A stretch of DNA of 64,000 bases, taken from the NCBI RefSeq assembly GCF_023509015.1, contig NZ_CP094975.1, positions 6,069,501 through 6,133,500 on the forward strand, written 5' to 3'. The position numbers were made by a program, and so were the translations under genes. A model generated the notes under the pieces. That model did not search any database and had not been told where the DNA came from. It saw only the letters and a list, made by a program, of their open reading frames with translations. Source of the stretch: Pseudomonas abieticivorans. GTDB lineage: Bacteria; Pseudomonadota; Gammaproteobacteria; Pseudomonadales; Pseudomonadaceae. The first letter of the stretch is position 1. Every line of letters starts with the position of its first letter. Shown in pieces: positions 8,840 through 19,705 of this stretch.

Positions 8840-10330
8840 TCAGGCGTTGGGCTTGGCGACGGTGGCAGGGTCGGTGCCACGCATCGCGCACAGGCCGTAG
8901 TAGAGCAACCCGCCCAGCAGCGAGCCGGTAAACCAGCCGTAGTCGTAGAACCAACTGAACGCCGTGCTGCCCAGCGACAGCAGGGTCAACAGCACCGGCA
9001 CGGCAAAGGCAATGAAGCCGAACCAGTTCCATGCCGGGTACACGTCGTCGCGGTACAACCCGGCCAGGTCCAAGGTTTGCTTCTTGATGATGAAGTAGTC
9101 CACCACCATGATCCCGGCAATCGGCCCCAGCAGGCTCGAATAGCCCAGCAGCCAGTTGGAATACACGGTGTCCAGGCTGACATTGGAAACAATCAGGCCC
9201 AGTTTCTTGAGCAGTTCGTGACCCATGAGCGCCAGGCCCACCAGCCCGGTCAAGATCACCGCCTGGGTGCGACCGATCAACTTGGGGGCAATGTTCTGAA
9301 AGTCGTTGGTGGGCGAGACGATGTTGGCCGCGGTGTTGGTCGACAACGTGGCGATGATGATCAACGCCATGGCCAGGGCGACCCAGAATGGGCTCTGGAT
9401 ATGGCCGATCAGGGTGACCGGGTCAGAAACCATTTCACCCACCAGTGACACCGAGGCTGCGGTCATCACCACGCCCAGCGAGGCGAACAGGAACATGGTC
9501 AACGGCAAGCCGATGATCTGCCCGACGATTTGCGCCTTCTGACTTTCGGCGTAGCGGCTGAAGTCCGGAATGTTCAATGACAGCGTGGCCCAGAAACCGA
9601 CCATCGCCGTGAGCCCGGCGCAGAAGTAACCCACCACGCTGGCGCCTTCCGGGCGCTTGGGTGGCTGGGCCAGCAATTCGCTCAACGACACGTTGGGCAG
9701 TGCCCAGAACAGCAGCCCGGCGCCCACCAGGATCAGCAATGGCGCCGACAGGGTTTCCAGGCGCTTGATTGACTCGGCCCCGCGCAGCACCACCCACAGG
9801 TTCAGGGTCCAGAACATCATGAAGCCGATCACCTCGCCGGTCCCGCCCAGGGCCTTCCAACCGTCGAATATCGACCCCAGGAACAGGTGGATGGCCAACC
9901 CGCCGAACATCGTCTGGATGCCAAACCAGCCGCAGGCCACCAAGGCGCGAATCAGGCACGGCACGTTGGAACCGATGACCCCGAACGAGGAGCGCAGCAG
10001 CACCGGAAACGGGATGCCGTACTTGGTGCCGGCAAACGCGTTGAGGGTGAGCGGTATCAGCACGATGATGTTGGCCAGCAAAATCGCCAGCAGGGCCTCG
10101 CCCACCGACAGGCCGAAATAGGCGGTCAACACCCCGCCCAGGGTGTAGGTGGGCACACAGATCGCCATGCCCACCCACAACGCAGTGATGTGCCATTTGT
10201 TCCAGGTACGCTGGTGCACCTGGGTGGGGGCGATGTCGTGGTTGTAACGGGGGCTGTCGAGTACATCGGTGCCGGCGTCGAGTTCGAACAACCCGTCGCG
10301 CTCCAACACCTGGGATCTTTTCTGTTGCAT
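8840..10330 (-). CDS. NCS1 family nucleobase/hydantoin cation symporter
   Basis: A 496-residue membrane protein with about 12 hydrophobic segments and features of the NCS1 family: an N-terminal cytoplasmic stretch, WNKWHITALWVGMAICVPTY before helix 1, GIPFPVLLRSSFG, and NTAANIVSPTNDF. NCS1 members import uracil, allantoin, hydantoin or thiamine precursors. Placed between dihydropyrimidine catabolic genes, uracil/thymine or dihydropyrimidine uptake is the best guess. It precedes the amidase on the same strand, and its promoter should lie in the 524-base divergent gap. Confidence 0.9.
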   Translation of the reverse strand: MQQKRSQVLERDGLFELDAGTDVLDSPRYNHDIAPTQVHQRTWNKWHITALWVGMAICVPTYTLGGVLTAYFGLSVGEALLAILLANIIVLIPLTLNAFAGTKYGIPFPVLLRSSFGVIGSNVPCLIRALVACGWFGIQTMFGGLAIHLFLGSIFDGWKALGGTGEVIGFMMFWTLNLWVVLRGAESIKRLETLSAPLLILVGAGLLFWALPNVSLSELLAQPPKRPEGASVVGYFCAGLTAMVGFWATLSLNIPDFSRYAESQKAQIVGQIIGLPLTMFLFASLGVVMTAASVSLVGEMVSDPVTLIGHIQSPFWVALAMALIIIATLSTNTAANIVSPTNDFQNIAPKLIGRTQAVILTGLVGLALMGHELLKKLGLIVSNVSLDTVYSNWLLGYSSLLGPIAGIMVVDYFIIKKQTLDLAGLYRDDVYPAWNWFGFIAFAVPVLLTLLSLGSTAFSWFYDYGWFTGSLLGGLLYYGLCAMRGTDPATVAKPNA

Positions 10331-12294
<1,964 letters not shown>

Positions 12295-12337
12295 GCGTTT
12301 CACAGCACCTAAAACAATAAAAACAGAGGACACCACC

Positions 12338-13705
12338 GTGATCGATTCCCTCCAACACCTCGCCCACCCCGTGGGTGATGCGGGCAGCCTGCTGGTGCAA
12401 TTTGGCGACCTGGCCCCGCCGCTGACCCCGCGCCAAGCCCGGCTGGAAAGCGCACGCTGCCTGTATTGCTATGACGCGCCGTGCGTGAACGCCTGCCCCA
12501 GTGACATCGACATCCCGGGCTTTATCAGCAGCATCAGCCACGACAACGTGCAGGGCGCCGCCCATAAGATTCTATCGGCCAATATTCTGGGCGGCAGTTG
12601 CGCGCGGGTGTGCCCCACCGAAATCTTGTGCCAGCAAGCCTGCGTGCGCAACAACGCCCAGGAGTGCGCGCCCGTGCTGATCGGCCTGTTGCAACGCTAC
12701 GCCACCGACCATGCGCAGTTCGCCGAGCATCCATTCACCCGCGCCGTTGCCACGGGCAAGCGGGTCGCGGTGGTTGGCGCAGGCCCGGCGGGGCTTGCCT
12801 GCGCCCATCGGCTGGCGGTGCATGGGCACGACGTGGTCATCTTTGAAGCGCGGGAGAAAGCCGGCGGCCTGAACGAATACGGCATCGCCAAATACAAGCT
12901 GGTGGACGACTTTGCCCAACGTGAACTGGCCTTCGTGCTGGCGGTGGGCGGCATCGAAATCCGCCACGGCCAGGCGCTGGGCCAAGGCCTCAGCCTGACC
13001 GAGTTGCACCTGCAATTCGATGCCGTGTTCCTCGGCCTGGGCCTTGCGGCCAGTCGCCAACTGGGCTTGGCCGATGAGCATGCGAGCGGCGTGCTGGCGG
13101 CCACCGACTACATTCGCGAGTTGCGCCAGGCCGACGACCTGAGCACCCTGCCCCTGGCTGATCGCTGCCTGGTACTGGGCGCCGGCAACACCGCCATCGA
13201 CATGGCCGTGCAGATGGCCCGCCTGGGCGCCCGCGAGGTGAGCCTGGTGTACCGCCGGGGCGTCGCGGACATGGGCGCCACCGACCACGAGCAAGCGATC
13301 GCCAAGGCCAACCAGGTGCGCCTGCTGACCTGGGCCCAGCCAGAGCAGGTGCTGCTGGACAACCAGGGCCGGGTACGCGGCATGCGTTTTGCGCGCACCC
13401 ACCTGGTGGAAGGCCGCCTGCGCAGCACCGGTGAAACCTTCGAGCTGGCCGCCGACGCGATTTTCAAGGCCATTGGCCAGGGCTTTGACGACAGCGCCCT
13501 GCGTGACCCCTTGGCCCGTTCACTGCAGCGCGATGGCGAACGCATTCGGGTCGACCCACAGATGCGCACCAGCGTGCCTGGGGTGTACGCCGGTGGCGAT
13601 TGCACCGCGCAGGGCCAGGACCTGACCGTGCAAGCGGTACAACACGGCAAGCTGGCCGCCGAGGCCATCCATGCCCAACTCATGCTCAACGTGGAGGCTG
13701 CGTAA
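12338..13705 (+). CDS. preT: NAD-dependent dihydropyrimidine dehydrogenase subunit PreT
   Basis: A 455-residue flavoprotein that passes electrons from NAD(P)H to PreA for reduction of uracil and thymine. The N-terminal domain has two Fe-S cysteine sets (CLYCYDAPCVNACP and CARVCPTEILCQQAC), followed by an FAD-binding motif GAGPAG at about residue 150 and a pyridine-nucleotide motif GAGNTAIDMA at about residue 285. The closing FAD segment is GVYAGGDCT. The start is a GTG at 12338 after AGAGGA. It is longer than E. coli PreT (412 residues). The stop directly abuts the ATG of preA, as expected for subunits of one complex. Confidence 0.93.
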   Translation: MIDSLQHLAHPVGDAGSLLVQFGDLAPPLTPRQARLESARCLYCYDAPCVNACPSDIDIPGFISSISHDNVQGAAHKILSANILGGSCARVCPTEILCQQACVRNNAQECAPVLIGLLQRYATDHAQFAEHPFTRAVATGKRVAVVGAGPAGLACAHRLAVHGHDVVIFEAREKAGGLNEYGIAKYKLVDDFAQRELAFVLAVGGIEIRHGQALGQGLSLTELHLQFDAVFLGLGLAASRQLGLADEHASGVLAATDYIRELRQADDLSTLPLADRCLVLGAGNTAIDMAVQMARLGAREVSLVYRRGVADMGATDHEQAIAKANQVRLLTWAQPEQVLLDNQGRVRGMRFARTHLVEGRLRSTGETFELAADAIFKAIGQGFDDSALRDPLARSLQRDGERIRVDPQMRTSVPGVYAGGDCTAQGQDLTVQAVQHGKLAAEAIHAQLMLNVEAA

Positions 13706-14980
13706 ATGGCCGACCTCTCTATCGTGTTCGCTGGCATCAAGGCGCCCAACCCCTTCTGGCTAGCCTCCGCACCGCCCACCGACAAGGCCTACAACGTGGT
13801 CCGTGCCTTCGAGGCCGGCTGGGGTGGCGTGGTCTGGAAAACCCTGGGCGAAGACCCGGCGGCGGTCAACGTGTCCTCGCGCTACTCGGCCCTGTACGGC
13901 CCCAACCGCGAAGTGCTGGGCATCAATAACATCGAGCTGATCACCGATCGCAGCCTGGAGATCAACCTGCGCGAAATCACCCAGGTCAAAAAGGACTGGC
14001 CCGACCGCGCGCTGATCGTGTCGCTGATGGTGCCCTGCGTTGAACAGGCCTGGAAAACCATCCTGCCACAGGTTCAAGCCACCGGCGCCGACGGTATCGA
14101 GCTGAACTTCGGCTGCCCCCATGGCATGCCGGAGCGCGGCATGGGCGCGGCCGTGGGCCAGGTACCGGAATACGTGGAAAGGGTCACCCGCTGGTGCAAG
14201 ACCTACTGCACGTTGCCGGTGATCGTCAAGCTGACGCCCAACATCACCGATGTCCGCCTGGCCGCCCGCGCCGCCCATCGCGGGGGCGCCGACGCGGTGT
14301 CGTTGATCAACACCATCAATTCCATCACCAGCGTGGATCTGGACCACATGGTCGCCTACCCCACGGTCGGCACCCAAAGCACCCACGGGGGTTACTGCGG
14401 CGCGGCGGTCAAGCCGATCGCCCTGAACATGGTTGCCGAGATTGCCCGCGACCCGCACACCCAAGGCCTGCCGATCTGTGGCATCGGCGGCATCGGCACC
14501 TGGCGCGACGCCGCCGAGTTCATGGCCTTGGGCTGCGGCGCGGTGCAAGTGTGCACGGCGGCCATGCTGCACGGCTTTCGCATCGTGGAGGGTATGAAGG
14601 ACGGTCTTTCGCGGTGGATGGACAGCCAGGGTTACCACAGCCTTGCGGACTTCACCGGGCGCGCAGTGGGCAATACCACCGACTGGAAGTACCTGGATAT
14701 CAATTACCAAGTGATCGCCAAAATCGACCAGGACGCGTGCATCGGCTGCGGTCGCTGCCACATCGCCTGCGAAGACACCTCGCACCAGGCCATTGCCAGC
14801 CTGAAGCAGGCTGACGGCAGCCGGGTGTACGAAGTGATCGACGACCAATGCGTGGGCTGCAACCTGTGCCAGATCACCTGCCCGGTACAGGACTGCATCG
14901 AGATGGTGCCCCAGCAGACGGGCAAGCCGTTCCTGGACTGGAACCATGACCCGCGCAACCCTTACCGCGAAGCCTCCTGA
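13706..14980 (+). CDS. preA: dihydropyrimidine dehydrogenase catalytic subunit PreA
   Basis: A 424-residue protein with an FMN-binding TIM barrel like dihydroorotate dehydrogenase (residues 1 to about 320) and a C-terminal two-[4Fe-4S] ferredoxin domain (CIGCGRCHIACEDTSHQ and CVGCNLCQITCP). It reduces uracil and thymine to the 5,6-dihydro forms, the first step of the pathway. The loop CPHGMPERGMGAAVGQ has Val where mammalian DPD carries its active-site Cys; as far as I recall bacterial PreA shares this, so it is not taken as a defect. Start ATG immediately after the preT stop, with GTGGAG upstream. Confidence 0.95.
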   Translation: MADLSIVFAGIKAPNPFWLASAPPTDKAYNVVRAFEAGWGGVVWKTLGEDPAAVNVSSRYSALYGPNREVLGINNIELITDRSLEINLREITQVKKDWPDRALIVSLMVPCVEQAWKTILPQVQATGADGIELNFGCPHGMPERGMGAAVGQVPEYVERVTRWCKTYCTLPVIVKLTPNITDVRLAARAAHRGGADAVSLINTINSITSVDLDHMVAYPTVGTQSTHGGYCGAAVKPIALNMVAEIARDPHTQGLPICGIGGIGTWRDAAEFMALGCGAVQVCTAAMLHGFRIVEGMKDGLSRWMDSQGYHSLADFTGRAVGNTTDWKYLDINYQVIAKIDQDACIGCGRCHIACEDTSHQAIASLKQADGSRVYEVIDDQCVGCNLCQITCPVQDCIEMVPQQTGKPFLDWNHDPRNPYREAS

Positions 14981-14990
14981 GCCCCGGCCG

Positions 14991-15020
14991 CAGGCGCGGC
15001 GGCCGTCGCGCCTACGGGGC
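14991..15020. repeat. short GC-rich palindrome between convergent genes (second repeat family)
   Basis: The stretch CAGGCGCGGCGGCC..GCGCCTAC..GGGC between preA and the TetR gene has a GGCGC/GCGCC stem and lies inside a CCCCG..CGGGG frame. A closely similar stretch occurs at 59373-59402 after pnuC. Both sit between convergent genes, so they may act as terminators or be a second small REP-like family. Confidence 0.4.
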
Positions 15021-15632
15021 CAGCCCTATCCCGCGCAAAATCACACTGGTGACCGTCTGCACCGCCCGCTCGAACTGCATGTCCGACAGCGGCTGGTGGT
15101 CATTGAGGATATCGACCTGGTGGCTGAAGTCCGCGTAGTGCTGGGTGGAGGCCCAGATCATGTACAAAAGGCTTGAAGGCTCCACGCTGAGGATGCGTTT
15201 GTCTTGCACCCATTGGCGGATCTTCGCTTCTTTCATCTTGGCCCAGTCGTACAGGCTGTCGTCCAGCGCCTTGCCCAGGCTCGGGGCGCCGTGGATGATC
15301 TCGTTGGCCCAGACCTTTGAGCCATGGGGGCGGCTGCGCGAGTGGTTCATCTTGGCGCGAATGTAGCTGCTGAGCACCACCCGGGGGTCGTCGAACATCT
15401 CGAAGCACAGCGCGTCCTGCTTCCACACGTCGAGTAAGTCCAGCAACACCGCCTGGTAGAGTTCGGTCTTGGTGCTGAAGTAGTAATGCAGGTTGGAACG
15501 TGGCAGTTGCACTTCTTCGGCAATGTCCGCCATGGCGGTGCCGCTGAAGCCTTTTTCGGCGAACACCTTCTCGGCCGCCAGCAGGATTTTCTCGACATTG
15601 CGTCGACGAATCTCGATCTTGTGAGTGCCCAT
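15012..15632 (-). CDS. TetR family regulator of the pyrimidine locus (RutR-like)
   Basis: A 206-residue TetR/AcrR protein. The N-terminal HTH spans about residues 10-60 (ILLAAEKVFAEKGFSGTAMA, then IAEEVQLPRSNLHYYFSTK). The C-terminal ligand domain (RAKMNHSRSRPHGSKVWANE, ending near LRGIGL) resembles the RutR/YcdC type, which senses uracil or thymine. I chose the ATG at 15632, preceded by AAAGGA, over an upstream extension. It is convergent with preA. Likely the local regulator binding the divergent control region at 10331-10854. Confidence 0.8.
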   Translation of the reverse strand: MGTHKIEIRRRNVEKILLAAEKVFAEKGFSGTAMADIAEEVQLPRSNLHYYFSTKTELYQAVLLDLLDVWKQDALCFEMFDDPRVVLSSYIRAKMNHSRSRPHGSKVWANEIIHGAPSLGKALDDSLYDWAKMKEAKIRQWVQDKRILSVEPSSLLYMIWASTQHYADFSHQVDILNDHQPLSDMQFERAVQTVTSVILRGIGLAP

Positions 15633-15793
15633 GGGGGGTCCTTTACCGCAGAGTGTAAGAAGGCTACCACACCACTCGTAGGAAAAGGATTCGTGCGCCG
15701 CTGGCAAATATCAAATGCGCCGTGCGGGATTTTTCTGCCCGCCAGGCACTCCCATACTGGGCCACCTTTATTTACCTCGACAGGAGTTCAACC

Positions 15794-16597
15794 ATGTCCA
15801 TCCCAGCGTTCGGCCTCGGCACTTTCCGCCTCAAGGACCAAGTGGTCATCGACTCGGTGCGCAACGCCTTGGCGCTTGGCTACCGGGTGATCGACACTGC
15901 ACAAATCTATGGCAACGAAGCCGAAGTCGGCCAGGCCATCGCCGAGAGCGGCGTGCCCCGTGACCAGCTGTTCATCACGACCAAGATCTGGGTCGACAAC
16001 TTCAGTGCCGACAAACTGGTGCCAAGCTTGAAAGACAGCCTGGCGAAGCTGCGCACCGATCATGTCGACCTGACGCTGATCCACTGGCCGTCGCCCAAAG
16101 GCGCGGTGCCGGTGCAGGAATTCATGAGCGCCCTGGCCGACGCCAAGGCCCAGGGCCTGACCCGGCAGATCGGGGTGTCGAACTTCACCATCGACCTGAT
16201 GCAGCAAGCCATTGCCGTGGTCGGTGCTGACGCCATCGCCACCAACCAGGTTGAATTGCACCCCTACCTTCAAAACCGCAAGGTGGCCGAATTCGCCGAC
16301 CAGCACGGCATCCACCTGACCTCCTACATGACCTTGGCCTACGGCAAAGTCCTGAAGGACCCCGTGATCGAACAGATCGCCGCGCGCCACAACGCCACCA
16401 CCGCACAAGTTGCATTGGCCTGGGCCATGCAACTGGGCCATGCGGTGATCCCCTCCTCCACCCGCCCAGAAAACCTGGCCAGCAACCTCAAGGCCGTGGA
16501 CCTGCGCCTGAGCAACGACGACATGGCGCAGATCGCCACCCTGGACCGCGGCGAACGCCTGACCAGCCCGGCCAGCATCGCACCGGCCTGGGACTGA
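15794..16597 (+). CDS. dkgB: aldo/keto reductase, 2,5-diketo-D-gluconate reductase B-like
   Basis: A 267-residue NADPH-dependent aldo/keto reductase, the same length as E. coli DkgB. The tetrad is visible: Asp and Tyr in [12 protein letters not shown], Lys in TKIW, His in LIHWPSP; the nucleotide site includes [14 protein letters not shown]. Family members reduce 2,5-diketo-D-gluconate, methylglyoxal and other small aldehydes. The ATG at 15794 follows CAGGAG. It is divergent from the TetR gene and followed by the REPIN array. Confidence 0.9.
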   Translation: MSIPAFGLGTFRLKDQVVIDSVRNALALGYRVIDTAQIYGNEAEVGQAIAESGVPRDQLFITTKIWVDNFSADKLVPSLKDSLAKLRTDHVDLTLIHWPSPKGAVPVQEFMSALADAKAQGLTRQIGVSNFTIDLMQQAIAVVGADAIATNQVELHPYLQNRKVAEFADQHGIHLTSYMTLAYGKVLKDPVIEQIAARHNATTAQVALAWAMQLGHAVIPSSTRPENLASNLKAVDLRLSNDDMAQIATLDRGERLTSPASIAPAWD

Positions 16598-16609
16598 GGC
16601 TCGCCCCCC

Positions 16610-17239
16610 TGTAGGAGCGGATTCATCCGCGAAGAACGCACCGCGGTCTACCAGAAGCACCGCAGCGATCTTTTCGCGGATAAATCCGCTCCTACAAGAC
16701 CATCGTATTCTGTAGGAGCGGATTCATCCGCGAAGAACCCACCGCAGTATGCCAGAAGCACCGCAGCGATCTTTTCGCGGATAAATCCGCTCCTACAAGA
16801 CCATCGTATTCTGTAGGAGCGGATTCATCCGCGAAGAACCCACCCCAGTATGCCAGAAGCACCGCAGCGATCTTTTCGCGGATAAATCCGCTCCTACAAG
16901 ACCATCGTATTCTGTAGGCGCGGATTCATCCGCGAAGAACGCACCGCGGTACACCAGAAGCACCGCAGCGATCTTTTCGCGGATGAATCCGCTCCTACAA
17001 GACCACCGTATTCTGTAGGAGCGGATTCATCCGCGAAGAACGCACCGAGGTCCACCAGAAGCCCCGCAGCGATCTTTTCGCGGATAAATCCGCTCCTACA
17101 AGACCATCGTATTCTGTAGGAGCGGATTCATCCGCGAAGAACCCACCGCAGTATGCCAGAAGTACCGCAGCGATCTTTTCGCGGATGAATCCGCTCCTAC
17201 AAGACCATCGTATTCTGTAGGAGCGGATTTATCCGCGAA
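16610..17239. repeat. tandem array of six 101-bp REPIN units plus a terminal half unit
   Basis: The left arm GTAGGAGCGGATTCATCCGC begins at 16611, 16712, 16813, 16914, 17015 and 17116, exactly 101 bases apart, and again at 17217 as a half unit. Each unit has the inverted right arm GCGGATAAATCCGCTCCTAC after a loop of about 45 bases and then a spacer AAGACCATCGTATTC. The units differ only at a few positions (for example GTAGGCGCGG at 16914, GATGAATCC in the right arms of the fourth and sixth). The array fills the 661-base gap between dkgB and the DUF2790 gene; no gene is seen inside. Confidence 0.97.
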
Positions 17240-17258
17240 GGCGCCATCGCAGTCCATC

Positions 17259-17513
17259 TCAATTCTGGGTTTCACACACCGAATCGAGCTTCTGGTAATT
17301 GACCGTCTTGATCTGCCCGGCCGAATCCTGGTAGGTCATTTCGGCGGTGACCACTTTGCAGCGCTTGGGCGTGGGTTCGGTCATGGAAATGACCTTGGCC
17401 ACGTCCAGCTTCATGCCGTAGCTGTAGGGCACGTCGGGCGTTTGCGCAAGGGCCATGGCAGGGATGAGCGCGGCCGCCAAAACGGCTGCGCTCAGTAACA
17501 GGCGAGTGTTCAT
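17259..17513 (-). CDS. small secreted DUF2790 protein
   Basis: An 84-residue protein with a signal peptide (residues 1-23, ending AMALA). The mature part carries the family pattern YSYGMKLDVAKVIS, two cysteines (KRCKVV and SVCETQ) and MTYQDSAGQI. DUF2790 proteins are small periplasmic proteins found widely in Pseudomonas, some near copper or stress genes; the function is not known to me. The REPIN array ends 20 bases beyond its stop codon. Confidence 0.85.
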   Translation of the reverse strand: MNTRLLLSAAVLAAALIPAMALAQTPDVPYSYGMKLDVAKVISMTEPTPKRCKVVTAEMTYQDSAGQIKTVNYQKLDSVCETQN

Positions 17514-17736
17514 CAGGTGCCTCCAGAAAAGAGGCAGGCATCGTCGACACGATGACGGCGAAGGAGCTGCAAGCGGCCCGGAGCAAACTCCTTAGCCGCC
17601 TACTTATTTTGGACCCATTACCCTGCCACTCAGATGACAGCGGACAAACGGTTGCGCCGCAGGTCTGCTGACTGTTCAGCGCGCAACGCTCGGCGTACCC
17701 TGCTGCGATCAACGGCTGCCGCGAACCGCCCCCCCA

Positions 17737-19176
17737 ATGGAATTGCACATCGTGTTCCAGGGCCGCAAGGACCTGGGCGAACAACTTTACCGCCACTTGC
17801 GCGAAGGCATCGAGAGCGGTCGCCTGGCCGCCGGCACCCGCCTGCCACCCTCGCGGCTGCTGGCCGAGCAGCTTAAGGTGTCACGCAAGACCGTGGCCGA
17901 CACCTACCAAAGCCTGACCTACGATGGCCTGCTCAGCGGCCGCGTCGGCAGTGGCACCTTCGTCAACGCGCGCATGGCCCAGGCCACGGCTCGCCAAGGC
18001 ACTTCGGACCTGGCCAGTGCCGCCGTGGTGGCGCTGTGGCGCGACATGAAATTGCCGTTGCACCACCCAGGCATACACGGCGGCCTGCGCGGCGACTTCA
18101 TCGGCGGCGCGTCCTCCCGCGCCCAGTTCCCCCATGATGAGTGGCGCCGCTGCACCCTGCATGCGCTGCGCCAGTCCAGCCGCTCGCGCGGCCTCTACAG
18201 CGCACCCGAGGGGGTGGCTGACTTGCGCGAGGGCATCGCCCGCCACGTCGGGTTTTCCCGCGGCGTGCGTTGCAGCGGTGAAGACGTGTTGGTGACCAAT
18301 GGCGCCCAGCAGGCCCTGGACCTGGTGTCCCGCGTGTTGATCGAGCCGGGCTGCCGGGTGGCCATGGAAGACCCCGGCTACCCGCCGGCACGTCTGTTGT
18401 TCATGGCCCAAGGCGCCGAGGTGATTGGCGTGCCGGTGGATGAGGAAGGCATTCAAGTACAACAGATTCCCGACGGCACGCGGCTAATCTACGTGACGCC
18501 CTCGCACCAGTTTCCACTGGGCATGGCCATGAGCACGGCGCGTCGCGAAGCCCTGCTGGCCAGGGCCCTGGAGTTGGGTGCGATCATCATCGAGGACGAT
18601 TACGACTGCGAATTCCGCTACGAAGGCCTGCCCACCGATTCGTTGCAGGGCCTGGACCAGCATGGCCTGGTGGCTTACATCGGGACCTTTTCCAAGACCC
18701 TGCTGCCCGAACTGCGACTGGGCTATACCGTGCTGCCGCCCGCCATCCACGCCGCCGTGCGGGTGGCCAAGCAACTGACCGACTGGCACACCAGCACGCA
18801 GAACCAACTGGCCCTGGCCAAGTTCATGGCCGAGGGCCATTTGCACAAGCACATCCGCCGCAGCCGCGAGGTGTATGCGGTGCGTCGCGAGCGCATCATC
18901 AGCCGCTTTGAAAGCGACCTGGCGCCCTGGTTTGCCGTGGTGCCGTCCAGTGCCGGCTACCACCTGGCGGTGACTTGCCGGGCGCCCCTTGACATTGACC
19001 AGGTGATCGCGGTGGCGCGCTATGCCGAGGTCGGCCTGTACTCCCTGGCACCGTTCTTTTTCCAGCAAGCCACTACGCCGGGCCTGATCATGGGCTACGG
19101 CGCCATCGACCTGTTGGAGATCGACCCGGCGTTGGATCGCCTGCGTGATGTGCTCGAACAATTGGCCCCCGTGTAA
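17737..19176 (+). CDS. MocR-type regulator (GntR HTH fused to aminotransferase fold)
   Basis: A 479-residue protein with an N-terminal GntR winged HTH (about residues 10-78; LYRHLREGIESGRLAAGTRL, then SRKTVADTYQSLTYDGLL) and a class I aminotransferase-like domain (about 110-479). The PLP lysine is in GTFSKTLLPELRLGY, preceded by EDDYDCEF. MocR regulators sense PLP or amines. The carboxymuconolactone decarboxylase-like gene lies 88 bases downstream on the same strand and is the likely target or partner. Confidence 0.9.
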   Translation: MELHIVFQGRKDLGEQLYRHLREGIESGRLAAGTRLPPSRLLAEQLKVSRKTVADTYQSLTYDGLLSGRVGSGTFVNARMAQATARQGTSDLASAAVVALWRDMKLPLHHPGIHGGLRGDFIGGASSRAQFPHDEWRRCTLHALRQSSRSRGLYSAPEGVADLREGIARHVGFSRGVRCSGEDVLVTNGAQQALDLVSRVLIEPGCRVAMEDPGYPPARLLFMAQGAEVIGVPVDEEGIQVQQIPDGTRLIYVTPSHQFPLGMAMSTARREALLARALELGAIIIEDDYDCEFRYEGLPTDSLQGLDQHGLVAYIGTFSKTLLPELRLGYTVLPPAIHAAVRVAKQLTDWHTSTQNQLALAKFMAEGHLHKHIRRSREVYAVRRERIISRFESDLAPWFAVVPSSAGYHLAVTCRAPLDIDQVIAVARYAEVGLYSLAPFFFQQATTPGLIMGYGAIDLLEIDPALDRLRDVLEQLAPV

Positions 19177-19264
19177 ACCAGCCAATTGGCTATTCGGTGA
19201 AGTCGGTGCTGGGGCTAAGGTAGGCCCATCACCGCACATCGCGGCCAATCACTGGAGCACGGCA

Positions 19265-19705
19265 ATGACCACACGTATCGAATGGGCCAAACAATCCCCT
19301 GAAGCCTACAAAGCCTTGGTCGGCCTGGAAATGGCCTTGGGCAAGAGCGGCCTGGAGAACTCGCTGCTGGAACTGGTGCGCCTGCGTGCATCGCAACTCA
19401 ACGGCTGCGCCTACTGCGTGAACATGCACGCCAATGACGCACGCAAGGCCGGCGAAACCGAAGCGCGCCTGCAAACCCTGACCGTCTGGCAAGAAACCAC
19501 CTTTTTTACTGCCCGCGAGCGCGCGGCCCTGGCCTGGGTCGAGAGCCTGACCTTGCTGTCGAGCCACCATGCCCCGCAGGACCAGTACCAAGCGCTACTG
19601 GAACACTTCAGCGAAGTGGAAGTGGTGAACCTGACCCTGGCCATCGCCACCATCAACGCCTGGAACCGTTTTGGCGTCGGCTTTGCCATGGTGCCCCAGG
19701 CCTGA
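19265..19705 (+). CDS. carboxymuconolactone decarboxylase / AhpD-like protein
   Basis: A 146-residue all-helical protein with the redox motif CAYCVNMH (CxxC followed by His) in the core, typical of the AhpD-like branch of the carboxymuconolactone decarboxylase family. Such proteins act as peroxide-linked disulfide reductases; true decarboxylases lack this CxxC. It follows a MocR regulator, a pairing often seen in pseudomonads. The stop is directly followed by the stop of the convergent AraC gene. ATG at 19265 after GGAGCACGGCA. Confidence 0.87.
   Translation: MTTRIEWAKQSPEAYKALVGLEMALGKSGLENSLLELVRLRASQLNGCAYCVNMHANDARKAGETEARLQTLTVWQETTFFTARERAALAWVESLTLLSSHHAPQDQYQALLEHFSEVEVVNLTLAIATINAWNRFGVGFAMVPQA

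Noticed and set aside
14101..14170. Loss of the active-site Cys of dihydropyrimidine dehydrogenase in PreA (Val in the GMGAAVGQ loop)
   Set aside because: From memory, bacterial PreA proteins also have Val here, so this seems a normal family difference and not a lesion.
16610..17239. CRISPR array
   Set aside because: The repeats are regular, but each is an inverted pair of REP arms, the whole 101-base unit is repeated including the intervening sequence, and no cas genes are present.
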